Origin: Jiangella mangrovi
Lineage (GTDB): Bacteria > Actinomycetota > Actinomycetes > Jiangellales > Jiangellaceae
DNA: 64,000 bases
NCBI RefSeq assembly: GCF_014204975.1
Contig: NZ_JACHMM010000001.1
Span: 4,278,001 to 4,342,000, forward strand
Direction: 5' to 3'
Numbering within the stretch: position 1 is the first letter of the stretch; each line of letters opens with the position of its first letter. Below the pieces are notes generated by a model that ran no database searches, was not told the DNA's origin, and saw only the letters and a list, made by a program, of their open reading frames with translations. Below are positions 27,364-34,723 of this stretch, one piece after another. A program made the translations under genes and the position numbers.

Positions 27364-27369
27364 TACGAT
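27364..27369 (+). promoter_or_regulatory. -10 hexamer TACGAT, leaderless promoter of the M48 peptidase gene
   Basis: TACGAT with 6 nt to the ATG at 27376 and no Shine-Dalgarno. Confidence 0.55.
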
Positions 27370-27375
27370 GGCGGC

Positions 27376-28413
27376 ATGACGACCGAGCCCGATCGCAGCC
27401 GTGTCCGCTTCCCCGATCTCAGCTCGCGTGCCTACGAGCACCCGGCCGACCGCGGCGCGCTGGTCGCCATGCGGTCGCTGCGCGGGTTCGACACCCTGCT
27501 GCGCCGGATGTCGGGCCTGTTCAACGAGCGCAGCCTGCGGCTGCACTTCCTGTCGAGCGCGGTGCGGGTCGGCGAGACCCAGTTCCGCGACGTCTACCAG
27601 GACGTCGTCGACGCCGCCCACATCCTCGACGTCGAGCGGCCCGAGCTGTACATCGTGCAGGACCCGAACCCGCGGGCCATGGCCATCGGCACCGACAAGC
27701 CGTTCATCGTCGTCACCACCGGCCTGTTCGATCTCCTCGACGCCGAGGAGCGGCGGGTCGCCATCGGGCACGAGGTCGGGCACATCCTGTCCGGGCACGC
27801 CGTCTACCGCACGCTGCTGCTCATGCTGACGCGGCTGGCGCTGCGGGTCGCGTGGATCCCCCTCGGTTACGTCGGGCTGCGGGCCATCGTGTTCGCGCTC
27901 GAGGAGTGGCAGCGCAAGTCCGAACTCTCCGCCGACCGCGCCGGCCTGCTGTCGTCGCAGGACCCGCACGCCGCGAAGCGCTCGCTCATGAAGATGGCCG
28001 GCGGCTCCCGCCTCGGCGAGATGGACGTCGACGCGTTCCTGCAGCAGGCCCGCGAGTACGACGCCGGCGAGGACGCCCGCGACGGCGTCATCAAGCTGAT
28101 GAGCCTCATGGGCCGCACCCACCCCCAAGCCGTCGTCCGCCTGGCCGAACTGGACCGCTGGGCCGCGTCGGGCGAGTACAGCCGCATCCTCGCCGGCGAC
28201 TACCCGCGGCGGGCGGATGATCGGGACGCCTCGGTCAGCCAAGAGGTCCGCAACGCCGCCAAGTCGTACCAGGACTCGTGGAACCGCACGTCCGATCCGT
28301 TGATCAGCACGCTGCGCGACGTGTTCAGCGGCGTTGGCGACGCGGGCGGGAAGCTGTTCGACAACATCACCAACCGCATGCGGCGCCCGTCGGACGGTTC
28401 TTCGGATCAGTAG
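27376..28413 (+). CDS. M48-family zinc metallopeptidase
   Basis: A 345-residue peptidase of the Ste24/HtpX clan. The zinc site HEVGH is in RVAIGHEVGHILSGHAVYRT near residues 130-149, with the third ligand glutamate in the EEWQRKSELSADRAGLLS motif (about 176-193). One or two hydrophobic segments (LLLMLTRLALRVAWIPLGYV) lie just behind the active site, as in membrane-associated M48 enzymes that degrade misfolded membrane proteins. The C-terminal 100 residues are polar and unassigned. The gene is divergent from the MacA-like operon with a 121-bp spacer and is followed by a 608-bp repeat-filled gap. Confidence 0.93.
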   Translation: MTTEPDRSRVRFPDLSSRAYEHPADRGALVAMRSLRGFDTLLRRMSGLFNERSLRLHFLSSAVRVGETQFRDVYQDVVDAAHILDVERPELYIVQDPNPRAMAIGTDKPFIVVTTGLFDLLDAEERRVAIGHEVGHILSGHAVYRTLLLMLTRLALRVAWIPLGYVGLRAIVFALEEWQRKSELSADRAGLLSSQDPHAAKRSLMKMAGGSRLGEMDVDAFLQQAREYDAGEDARDGVIKLMSLMGRTHPQAVVRLAELDRWAASGEYSRILAGDYPRRADDRDASVSQEVRNAAKSYQDSWNRTSDPLISTLRDVFSGVGDAGGKLFDNITNRMRRPSDGSSDQ

Positions 28414-28440
28414 GTTCTGCCGGCTCTTTGAGGTTGGCTC

Positions 28441-28576
28441 CCCGTCCCCCTGCTGCCCAGTCTCTTAGCCGCAGGCCCGCGCCTCAAGCGGACCGATAGA
28501 GGCGCTTCGCGCCGGGGAGGATCCGCTTGACCCGCGGTCCCGCGGCCAAGAACCTGGCAGCTACCAGGGGGACGGG
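28441..28576 (+). repeat. Paired stem-loop element, copy A1
   Basis: One of four homologous 134-148 bp elements in the window (A1, A2, B1, B2). Terminal arms CCCGTCCCCCTG and CAGGGGGACGGG are perfectly complementary. Inside them comes TGCC / GGCA, then a variable stem GCCGCAGGCCCGCG / CGCGGTCCCGCGGC, an invariant CC/CC internal loop, the stem TCAAGCGGA / TCCGCTTGA and an apical hairpin GGCGCTTCGCGCC. A1 and A2 are inverted relative to each other and lie between the convergent M48 and PAC2 genes. No reading frame is supported. It could be a structured RNA, a bidirectional terminator or a REP-like DNA element. Confidence 0.85.
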
Positions 28577-28607
28577 AAGACCCTGGGCACGCCTCGCCGG
28601 CGTCGAG

Positions 28608-28707
28608 GTCCTGGTCTGGTGTCACGTCCTGGTCCCCCGTCACGCCGTCGAGCCGAAATCGGCCGTTTCGCGTGACAGCAGACCAGCACGTGACACCAGA
28701 CCAGGAC
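28608..28707. repeat. 100-bp hairpin with 20-bp perfect arms between elements A1 and A2
   Basis: GTCCTGGTCTGGTGTCACGT (28608-28627) is perfectly complementary to 28688-28707. Nested inside are degenerate copies of the same arms (CTGGTCCCCCGTCACG with CGTGACAGCAGACCAG) and a terminal CCGAAATCGG. It is unrelated in sequence to the flanking stem-loop elements. Confidence 0.8.
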
Positions 28708-28784
28708 GACCCGCCGCCAGTTCGATAACGTCAGGACGGAGTCCTCCCCGCTATAGCAAGGACAAGTCCCTCCCCACGCCGCCA

Positions 28785-28808
28785 CTTCACTACGCAGAGC
28801 TAGTGAAG
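28785..28808. repeat. Small hairpin between A1 and A2
   Basis: CTTCACTA and TAGTGAAG, perfect 8-bp arms with an 8-nt loop, in the AT-richer part of the A1-A2 interval. Confidence 0.5.
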
Positions 28809-28852
28809 ACGACCGCAGCCAGCAACGAGCCACCCACCCGTCGCCAGACTCC

Positions 28853-28987
28853 CCCGCCCCCCTGATAGCTGCCTGTTCTTAGACCCTGGACGGGCGGGTC
28901 AAGCGGTCCCCTCCGGCGCGAAGCGCCTCTGTCGGTCCGCTTGAGGCGCGCGGCCGGGGCTAAGAGAATGGGCAGCAGGGGGACGGG
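28853..28987 (-). repeat. Paired stem-loop element, copy A2 (inverted partner of A1)
   Basis: Reverse-oriented homologue of A1. Read on the minus strand it keeps the terminal arm CCCGTCCCCCTGCTGCCCA, the CTTAGCC block, CCTCAAGCGG, the apical GGCGCTTCGCGCC and CTTGACCC. The arm between CTTAGCC and CCTCAAG differs from A1 and pairs less well than in the other copies. The central 40 bp are nearly identical to A1, more so than to the B copies. The flanking CACCCGTCGCCAGACTCCCC (28836-28855) also occurs beside B2, so the repeated unit extends past the stem. Confidence 0.85.
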
Positions 28988-29021
28988 AAACCCAGCGCAA
29001 CCCCACGACCTCAGAGAAGAC

Positions 29022-29951
29022 CTACCGGTCGCCCTGATCGTCGTCCTCGTCATCCCCGGAGTCGAGGTCCGCGAGGAACTGCTCCAGCTCGGCCCCGATC
29101 TCGTCAGCACTGGGCACAGCGCGCTGCTCGGCGATCAGGCTCCCCCGCGCATCGCCGCCGGCGAAGGCGTCGTACTGGTTCTCCAACGCGTGGACGACCT
29201 TGGCGACCTGGTCGTTGCCCTCGACCTGCTCGCGGACGAGCTCATCGGTACGGCGCGCGGCCTCGGCCAGCTCACCGGACGGCAACAGGAGCCCGGTGGT
29301 GGCGCTCAGCGCGCGGAGCAGCGTCAGCGACGACTGCGGGTACTCGGACTCGGCGAGGTAGTGGGGCACACGGGCGACGAGGCCGATGGCGTCGTGGCCG
29401 GTCTGGCCGAGGCGGTACTCGAGCAGCGAGCCGATGTTGCCGGGGACGCGCAGCTCGACGTCGACGAGGGCGGAGTCGTCGAGGAGGCCGGGACGGTTGG
29501 CGTGGGTGAGCACGCTCAGCGGGCGGGTGTGCGGGACCGGGTTGGGGATGCCGTGCACCCCGATGGTCAGCCGCACGCCGAGCCGCTCGATGAGGTCGGT
29601 GACGGCGGAGATGAACGCCTCCCACCGCACGTCGGGCTCGGGGCCGGACAGCAGCAGGAACGGCGATCCGACGTCGTCGCGGACGAGGCGCAGGGTCAGC
29701 TCGGGGGCGTCGTAGTCCTGGAACGAGCCGTCGGCGAAGCGCATCTCGGGGCGGCGGGAGCGGTAGTCGATGAGGGAGTCGACGTCGAACGTGGCCACGA
29801 CCTCGGTGTCGAGGGTGGCGAGCAGGTGATCGACGAGGCCCCCACCGGCGCGGCCGGCGTCGACGAAACCGTCGAACCAGTAGACGAGGACCGGCGAGTC
29901 GAGCTCGGCCGGCTCGTCCACGAGCTCGTACAGATCACTGCGGCTCGACAT
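29022..29951 (-). CDS. PAC2-family protein (proteasome-assembly-chaperone-like)
   Basis: A 309-residue soluble protein of the PAC2 family, widespread in actinomycetes; eukaryotic members help assemble the proteasome, while the bacterial role is not established. Family features are PVLVYWFDGFVDAGRAGGGL near residues 20-39, FDVDSLIDYRSRRPEMRFAD, LLLSGPEPDVRWEAFISAV and GVHGIPNPVPHTRPLSVLTH around residues 130-150. The C-terminus is highly acidic (SGDDEDDDQGDR). The start is ATG at 29951 with GGGAGA 6 nt upstream; an in-frame ATG 33 nt earlier lacks a site. It converges on the M48 gene across the A-locus repeats. Confidence 0.9.
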   Translation of the reverse strand: MSSRSDLYELVDEPAELDSPVLVYWFDGFVDAGRAGGGLVDHLLATLDTEVVATFDVDSLIDYRSRRPEMRFADGSFQDYDAPELTLRLVRDDVGSPFLLLSGPEPDVRWEAFISAVTDLIERLGVRLTIGVHGIPNPVPHTRPLSVLTHANRPGLLDDSALVDVELRVPGNIGSLLEYRLGQTGHDAIGLVARVPHYLAESEYPQSSLTLLRALSATTGLLLPSGELAEAARRTDELVREQVEGNDQVAKVVHALENQYDAFAGGDARGSLIAEQRAVPSADEIGAELEQFLADLDSGDDEDDDQGDR

Positions 29952-30039
29952 GGCGGATCTCCCGACATCGGACAGACAAGACATCCTCCATAACGCCGCG
30001 ACCCCCTCAACACTTCCCGGGCGTCACGGCGCGTGAGGA

Positions 30040-30546
30040 TCAGGCCGCGCCGGGAGTGAGCGCCACCACCGGTCCGTCGAGCGGCTCCTGGTACGGGAGC
30101 CCCAGCAGCACGCACACCAGGCCGAGGAACGCGTCGGCCTCGCGCAGGAGGTCGTCGGCCTCTCGCGGGGTGACCGCGCCCGGCAGCCCGGCCTGCGCCG
30201 CGGCCCGCTTGCCGGCGTTGGCGCCGAAGAACGCCGCCCACTCGGCCAGCTCGGGCGCGACCCCGGGCAGCAGGTCCCAGACGTTGCGCGGGCCGTGACC
30301 GCGCCGGCCGCGGCCGCGCGCCTCGATTGGCCGGGCCTTGGCCGCCAGCACGGCCGCGGCGGCCCGCAGCGCCGCGAGGTGGGCGGCGGCGAACCGGTCG
30401 CCGGCGTGCCCGGCCGACGCCGCCTCGGCGAGGCACAACCGGGCGTGCTCGATGAGGTCGAGCGTCGCGTGCCCCATGGGCGGCCGCGACCGTCGCACCG
30501 ACAGGCCGGGCGCCACCCTGCTGTAGTCCTGGATCTCGACAGTCAT
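30040..30546 (-). CDS. SAV_6107-family HEPN-domain protein
   Basis: A 168-residue helical protein of the SAV_6107 HEPN family, known mostly from actinomycetes, often near translesion-polymerase genes. HEPN domains can be RNases or nucleotide-binding. The N-terminal half has HATLDLIEHARLCLAEAASA, typical of the HEPN first helix, and LAAKARPIEARGRG follows; the canonical RxxxxH catalytic motif is not obvious. A GGAGG site lies 5 nt before the ATG. A perfect LexA-type box lies 20 bp upstream, so the gene is expected to be SOS-induced. Function is unknown; the SOS link is inference from sequence and known family context. Confidence 0.82.
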   Translation of the reverse strand: MTVEIQDYSRVAPGLSVRRSRPPMGHATLDLIEHARLCLAEAASAGHAGDRFAAAHLAALRAAAAVLAAKARPIEARGRGRRGHGPRNVWDLLPGVAPELAEWAAFFGANAGKRAAAQAGLPGAVTPREADDLLREADAFLGLVCVLLGLPYQEPLDGPVVALTPGAA

Positions 30547-30565
30547 TGCCGCCTCCGCTTCGTGT

Positions 30566-30581
30566 TCGAACGACTGTTCGA
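30566..30581 (-). promoter_or_regulatory. LexA (SOS) box upstream of the HEPN gene
   Basis: TCGAAC-GACT-GTTCGA is a perfect match to the actinomycete/Bacillus-type LexA operator TCGAAC-N4-GTTCGA. It ends 20 bp before the HEPN start codon. I noticed no other LexA box in the window, and there is none upstream of dinB. Confidence 0.85.
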
Positions 30582-30640
30582 CCTACGAATCAATGTACAC
30601 CCCACCTCCGACAACGTCTCGAACCACGAATCCGGGACGG

Positions 30641-30646
30641 TAGGCT
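30641..30646 (+). promoter_or_regulatory. -10 hexamer TAGGCT, leaderless promoter of the YbaK gene
   Basis: TAGGCT with 8 nt to GTG 30655; no ribosome site. It fixes the start within a longer open frame. Confidence 0.5.
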
Positions 30647-30654
30647 CGACCCCC

Positions 30655-31164
30655 GTGACCAGCCTCGACAGTGACCAGAAGGTCCTCGGCCACCCCAACG
30701 TCCAGCGCGTCCGCGCGGCCCTCACCGAGGCCGGCGCCACGAGCGCGGCCGAAGGGGTCGTCGTCCTCCCCGACTCCGCACCCACCGCCGCCGCGGCGGC
30801 CGAGCAGCTGGGCTGCGAGGTCGGCGCCATCGCCAACTCGCTGATCTTCGACTGCGACGGCGCTCCGCTGCTCGTCCTCACCAGCGGCGCGCACCGGGCC
30901 GACGTCGCGGTACTCGCCCGCGCGGCCGGCGCCGCCACCGTCGGGCGCGCCGATCCCACGTTCGTCCGCACCCACACCGGCCAGCCCATCGGCGGGGTCG
31001 CCCCGGTCGGCCACCCGGCGCCGGTGCGCACGCTGGTCGATGTCTGGCTGGCCGAGCACGACGAGATCTGGGCCGCGGCCGGCCACCCGCACTCCGTCTT
31101 CCCGACGACGTTCGACGAGCTGGTCCGCGTCACCGGCGGCACCCCCGTCGACGTCACCGCCTGA
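30655..31164 (+). CDS. YbaK/EbsC-family aminoacyl-tRNA deacylase-like protein
   Basis: A 169-residue single-domain protein of the YbaK/ProRS-INS superfamily, which hydrolyses mischarged aminoacyl-tRNAs such as Cys-tRNA(Pro) or Ala-tRNA(Pro). Characteristic blocks are AAEQLGCEVGAIANSLIFDC near residues 44-63, VLTSGAHRADVAVLARAAGA and the glycine-rich GQPIGGVAPVGHPAPVRTLV near residues 108-127. The last is the most conserved part of the family. The usual catalytic lysine before SLIF is replaced by asparagine (AIANSLIF), as in some YbaK subgroups, so activity is uncertain. GTG start; the next gene begins 6 nt after the stop. Confidence 0.88.
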   Translation: MTSLDSDQKVLGHPNVQRVRAALTEAGATSAAEGVVVLPDSAPTAAAAAEQLGCEVGAIANSLIFDCDGAPLLVLTSGAHRADVAVLARAAGAATVGRADPTFVRTHTGQPIGGVAPVGHPAPVRTLVDVWLAEHDEIWAAAGHPHSVFPTTFDELVRVTGGTPVDVTA

Positions 31165-31170
31165 CGACCC

Positions 31171-32340
31171 GTGGCACGCGTCGTCGTCGTGGGCGCCGGC
31201 CTGGCCGGCCTGTGCTCCGCCCTCGCGCTGGCCGACTTCGGCCACGACGTGACGGTGCTCGAGGCGGCCGGCACGCACGGCGGCCAGCTCGCCCACGGGC
31301 CGCAGCCGTTCACGCTGCCGGCCGTCCTGCGCGACCTGTTCCGCAAGACCGGCCGGCCGCTCGAGAAGGAGCTCGACGTCGTCCCTGTCGACCCCGCCGT
31401 GCGCTGGGTGCTCGCCGACGGCACCGAGATAACCGTCCCGAACGCCAGCCCGTCCGGTGCCCGGCGCACGTTCGACGACGCGCTCGGCCGGGGCTCGGGC
31501 GCGCAGTGGGACGCCGTCGTCGCGCACGGCGACCGGTCCTGGCGCGAGCTGCGGGCGCTGGTCATGGGCCACGCCGGCGCCAAGCCGTCGCCGCCGTCGG
31601 GCACCCTGCGCGACGTCGCGGCCTCGCTGCCCGAGCCGCGACTGCGGCCGATCCTCGAGTCCTATGCCACCCGCTACGGCGCCGATCCGGCGACGGCGCC
31701 CGCGGCGCTCACCGTCCTCCCCTACCTCGAGCAGACGTTCGGGGTCTGGACGGTCGCCGACGGCGTCAGCGCACTCGCCGCCGTGCTGGCGAGCCGGGCG
31801 GCCGAGCGGGGCGCCACCTTCCGCTACGGGGTGCCGATCGCCCGCCCAATCGTCGACGGCGGCCGGGTCACCGGCGTCCAGCCCGCCGACGACGACGCCG
31901 TCGCGGCCGATGTCGTGGTCTGGGCGGCCCAGCCGAGCCTGCTGCCGCCGGACCTCGCCGCCGACCCGCTCCGCCTGCTCGGCCGGCTCCGTCGCGGTCC
32001 GGCCAGCATCCCGCCCGCCACCCTGGGTGACGTCGACGCCGTCGTGACCCCGGCCGCCGGAGTCACGGAACCGAGCGCGACCCCGTCCGTCCGCTTTCCC
32101 GATGACGGGGGCCCCGCCGTCGTCACCTACGACACCCCCGAGGGGCGGGTGCGCCACCTCACCCCGCCGGGGGTGCACGGGGTCGCGGCCGGCCGCGTGA
32201 CCGCACTCTTCCGCCGTCCGGCCAACGTCACCCGGACCCCCGGGCTCTACCTCGCCGGCTCCGGGGCGCACCCGGGCCCCGGCATCCCGCTGGTCGCGCT
32301 GTCGGCCGCGATCGTCACCGACCACATCGGCCGGGCCTGA
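31171..32340 (+). CDS. FAD-dependent oxidoreductase, phytoene-desaturase/protoporphyrinogen-oxidase-like
   Basis: A 389-residue flavoprotein. The N-terminus is a dinucleotide-binding fold, VVVVGAGLAGLCSALALADF with the acidic ribose contact in VTVLEAA. The C-terminus carries TPGLYLAGSGAHPGPGIPLV, the FAD-binding signature of CrtI-like amine-oxidase-fold enzymes. It is shorter than true phytoene desaturases (about 500 residues) and has a reduced middle domain. It lies 6 nt after the YbaK gene and starts GTG. A polyprenyl synthase is 1 kb downstream with metF between, on the other strand, so a carotenoid role is only suggestive; no phytoene synthase or cyclase is present. Confidence 0.85.
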   Translation: MARVVVVGAGLAGLCSALALADFGHDVTVLEAAGTHGGQLAHGPQPFTLPAVLRDLFRKTGRPLEKELDVVPVDPAVRWVLADGTEITVPNASPSGARRTFDDALGRGSGAQWDAVVAHGDRSWRELRALVMGHAGAKPSPPSGTLRDVAASLPEPRLRPILESYATRYGADPATAPAALTVLPYLEQTFGVWTVADGVSALAAVLASRAAERGATFRYGVPIARPIVDGGRVTGVQPADDDAVAADVVVWAAQPSLLPPDLAADPLRLLGRLRRGPASIPPATLGDVDAVVTPAAGVTEPSATPSVRFPDDGGPAVVTYDTPEGRVRHLTPPGVHGVAAGRVTALFRRPANVTRTPGLYLAGSGAHPGPGIPLVALSAAIVTDHIGRA

Positions 32341-32356
32341 CGCCGTCGTCGGCCAC

Positions 32357-33274
32357 TCAGGACGGGACGCCGACCCCGAGGTTCTGGTAGATCTCGCGCG
32401 TCGCCGTCGACTTGTTCAGCGTGATGAAGTGCAGGCCGGGCACGCCCTCGGCGAGCAGCCGCTCGCACAGCTCCGTCGCGACCTCGACGCCGATGGCGCG
32501 CACGGCCTCAGGGTCGTCCTCGACGGCGAGCAACCGGTCGGCCAGCGGGGCCGGGAAGTCGGCGTCGGTGAGCACGGCGAAGCGCTGGATCTGCCGCACG
32601 TTGGTGACCGGCATGATGCCCGGGATGATCGGCGCCTCGCCCCCGCCCGCCGCCACGCGGTCGCGCAGCCGCAGGTAGGCGTCGGCGTGGAAGAACATCT
32701 GCGTGATGGCGTAGTCGGCGCCGGCCTGGAACTTGCGGGCCAGGAAGCGGGCGTCGGTCTCGAGGTCGGGCGAGCGCGGGTGCTTGTCCGGGAACGCCGC
32801 GACGCCGACGCAGAAGTCGCCGGTGGCACCCAGGAGCCGGACGAGGTCCTCGGAGAACTCGTAGCCCTCGGGGTGCTTGACCCACTCGCCGCGCGGGTCG
32901 CCGGGCGGGTCGCCACGCAGGGCGAGGAAGTTGCGCACCCCGGCGTCGGCGTACTGGCCGATGATGTTGCGCAGCTCCGCCACCGAGTGGTTGACGGCGG
33001 TGAGGTGACCGACGACGGTGAGCGTGGTGTCGCGGGCGACGCTCTCGGTGATGCGCACGGTCTTGTCGCGGGTGGTGCCGCCGGCGCCGTACGTCACGGA
33101 GACGAAGGTCGGCTGCAGCCGCTCGAGCTCGCGCATGGTCTGCCAGAACGCGGCCTCGGCCCGCTCGTCCTTCGGCGGGAAGAACTCGAACGAGAACGAT
33201 CTCCCGCCCGATGCGAGCAGCTCCCGGATGGTGCGCGCACCACCGGGCATGGTCGACGGAAGACCCAGAGCCAT
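32357..33274 (-). CDS. metF: Methylenetetrahydrofolate reductase
   Basis: A 305-residue TIM-barrel flavoenzyme that reduces 5,10-methylene-THF to 5-methyl-THF for methionine synthesis. Conserved blocks are [20 protein letters not shown] (start of barrel, catalytic Glu), [52 protein letters not shown] and [19 protein letters not shown]. The length is normal for bacterial MetF. The start at 33274 is ATG with TACTCT 6 nt upstream, a leaderless arrangement. It supplies methyl groups used eventually by metK (54883-56073), about 22 kb away. It converges on the flavoprotein gene with 16 nt between stops. Confidence 0.96.
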   Translation of the reverse strand: MALGLPSTMPGGARTIRELLASGGRSFSFEFFPPKDERAEAAFWQTMRELERLQPTFVSVTYGAGGTTRDKTVRITESVARDTTLTVVGHLTAVNHSVAELRNIIGQYADAGVRNFLALRGDPPGDPRGEWVKHPEGYEFSEDLVRLLGATGDFCVGVAAFPDKHPRSPDLETDARFLARKFQAGADYAITQMFFHADAYLRLRDRVAAGGGEAPIIPGIMPVTNVRQIQRFAVLTDADFPAPLADRLLAVEDDPEAVRAIGVEVATELCERLLAEGVPGLHFITLNKSTATREIYQNLGVGVPS

Positions 33275-33280
33275 TCGCCA

Positions 33281-33286
33281 AGAGTA
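33281..33286 (-). promoter_or_regulatory. -10 hexamer TACTCT, leaderless promoter of metF
   Basis: TACTCT on the minus strand with 6 nt to the ATG; no Shine-Dalgarno. Confidence 0.5.
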
Positions 33287-33377
33287 CCGGCCACGTCCGC
33301 GTTTCGGACAGATCGTCTCAGCGTTCGGAAGTCTGGCCGGACGCCGCCCGCGTCCGCCGTCACGACCCGGCACCCCC

Positions 33378-33383
33378 TAGCCT
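33378..33383 (+). promoter_or_regulatory. -10 hexamer TAGCCT, leaderless promoter of the polyprenyl synthase gene
   Basis: TAGCCT with 7 nt to GTG 33391; no ribosome site, so the start is placed here. Confidence 0.5.
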
Positions 33384-33390
33384 TGCAGGC

Positions 33391-34500
33391 GTGGTGACCA
33401 CTGCGCCCCGCGACGACTTGGCCGGGCCCGACGACCCCGTCGGCCTGCTGCGCCCGCGCATCCAGCAGGCCCTCGACACGTTCCTGGACGGCCAGCGCGA
33501 CCTGCTCGGCGAGGCGAGCCCGCAGACGCTGCCGCTGATCGACGCGGCGGCCGCGTTCCTGTCCGGCGGCAAGCGGCTGCGCCCGACGTTCTGCTACTGG
33601 GGCTGGCGGGCGGCCGACGGCGACCCGGCCGATGACGCGCTGGTCACCATCGGGGCGGCGCTGGAGCTCTTCCAGGCGTCGGCGCTGGTCCACGACGACC
33701 TCATCGACGCCTCCGACACCCGCCGCGGGCTGCCGTCGGTGCACCGGCGGTTCGCGACGCTGCACCGCGACTCCGGCTGGCAGGGCGACCCGGACGCGTT
33801 CGGCGCGGCGGCCGCGATCCTGCTCGGCGACATGCTGCTCGCGTGGAGCGCCGAGCTGTTCGACCTCGCCGCCGTCGACGGCGTTCGCCTGCGGTCCGCG
33901 CGGGCGGTGTTCGACCGCATGCGCACCGAGGTCGGCGGCGGGCAGTACCTCGACATGCTCGAGCAGGTCAGCGGCGCCGGCGCGCCGTCGGGTCAGGCCG
34001 ACCGGGCCCGGACGGTCATCCGCTACAAGTCCGCGCGCTACTCCGTCGAGCACCCGCTGGTCATCGGCGGCGCGCTGGCCGGCGCGTCGTCACCGCAGCT
34101 GGCGTCGTACCACCGGTTCGGAGCGGCGCTCGGCGAGGCGTTCCAGCTCCGCGACGACGTCCTCGGCGTCTTCGGCGACCCGGCCCAGACCGGCAAGCCG
34201 ACCGGCGACGACCTGCGCGAGGGCAAGCGGACGCTGCTGATCGCGTACGCACTGGAACGGGCGACGGCGTCCCAAGCGGCCCTGGTGGCGGCGCGGCTGG
34301 GCGACCCCTCGCTGGACCTCGACGGCGTGACGGCGCTGCGCGAGGTCCTGGTCGGCACCGGCGCGCTGGACCGCGTCGAGACCCTGGTCACCCAGCTGGT
34401 CGCCGACGCCCGCTCCGCCCTCGACGCCGCCGACGTCACCGACGACGGCCGCAAGGCGCTGTCGCAGCTCATCGAGCTGACCACCGAGCGCACCCACTGA
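33391..34500 (+). CDS. Polyprenyl (geranylgeranyl-type) diphosphate synthase
   Basis: A 369-residue all-helical trans-prenyltransferase that condenses IPP with allylic diphosphates. The first aspartate-rich motif is in ASALVHDDLIDASDTRRGLP (DDxxD, near residues 100-110), the second in GEAFQLRDDVLGVFGD (near 250). GGKRLRPTFCYW and QYLDMLEQVS are family blocks. Residues around the first DDxxD determine product length; those before it (LELFQAS) suggest a geranylgeranyl or longer product, but this is not reliable from sequence alone. The GTG start is leaderless-type. It is divergent from metF and ends before a palindrome and tandem repeats. Confidence 0.93.
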   Translation: MVTTAPRDDLAGPDDPVGLLRPRIQQALDTFLDGQRDLLGEASPQTLPLIDAAAAFLSGGKRLRPTFCYWGWRAADGDPADDALVTIGAALELFQASALVHDDLIDASDTRRGLPSVHRRFATLHRDSGWQGDPDAFGAAAAILLGDMLLAWSAELFDLAAVDGVRLRSARAVFDRMRTEVGGGQYLDMLEQVSGAGAPSGQADRARTVIRYKSARYSVEHPLVIGGALAGASSPQLASYHRFGAALGEAFQLRDDVLGVFGDPAQTGKPTGDDLREGKRTLLIAYALERATASQAALVAARLGDPSLDLDGVTALREVLVGTGALDRVETLVTQLVADARSALDAADVTDDGRKALSQLIELTTERTH

Positions 34501-34528
34501 CGCGGCAGCCGGCCGCCCCGCGCCGGCA

Positions 34529-34589
34529 GTTGATCATGGAGAAGGTCGGCTTCCCCGTCGCTGGAAACCCGACCTTCTCCATGATCAAC
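34529..34589. repeat. 61-bp palindrome with 21-bp perfect arms (polyprenyl synthase / DivIVA gap)
   Basis: Arms 34529-34549 (beginning GTTGATCATGGAGAAGGTCG) and 34569-34589 are perfect reverse complements with a 19-nt loop that itself holds TTCC/GGAA. It can act as a bidirectional terminator for the convergent genes. The TGATCA core is shared with the other palindrome family at 43325 and 56291, but the arms are otherwise different. Confidence 0.85.
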
Positions 34590-34638
34590 CGGGGTTCAGG
34601 AACGCGGCCGACTTTGTCGGTTCGCGGCGCTAACGTGG

Positions 34639-34723
34639 GGTCCCACCCCTCCGGGCGGGTCCTGCCCACCCGGTGGGTGGGACGGCCCACCCTCTGGGCG
34701 GGGCGGCCCAGCCCGGGGGCAGG
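34639..34723. repeat. Four degenerate 20-22 bp tandem repeats ending at the DivIVA-protein stop codon
   Basis: Units of 20, 22, 21 and 22 bp (34639-34658, 34659-34680, 34681-34701, 34702-34723). Each contains CCCA-(C/G)CC and a G-rich half, so each is a small CCCACCC / GGGTGGG-type hairpin. The array abuts the stop codon at 34724 exactly. Confidence 0.6.

Larger units (their letters stand above)
28414..29021. other. Gene-free 608-bp convergent interval (locus A)
   Basis: No coding sequence is supported here: possible frames lack ribosome sites and family similarity, and mirror the inverted repeats. The interval holds A1, an independent 100-bp hairpin, a small hairpin and A2. Confidence 0.8.

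Noticed and set aside
28441-28987. CRISPR array or classical insertion sequence
   Set aside because: Repeats are inverted pairs and not direct repeats with spacers, no cas genes are present, and no transposase gene is found.
31171-34500. Carotenoid gene cluster (CrtI-like flavoprotein and polyprenyl synthase)
   Set aside because: metF on the other strand lies between them and no phytoene synthase, cyclase or ketolase is present; proximity alone is weak.
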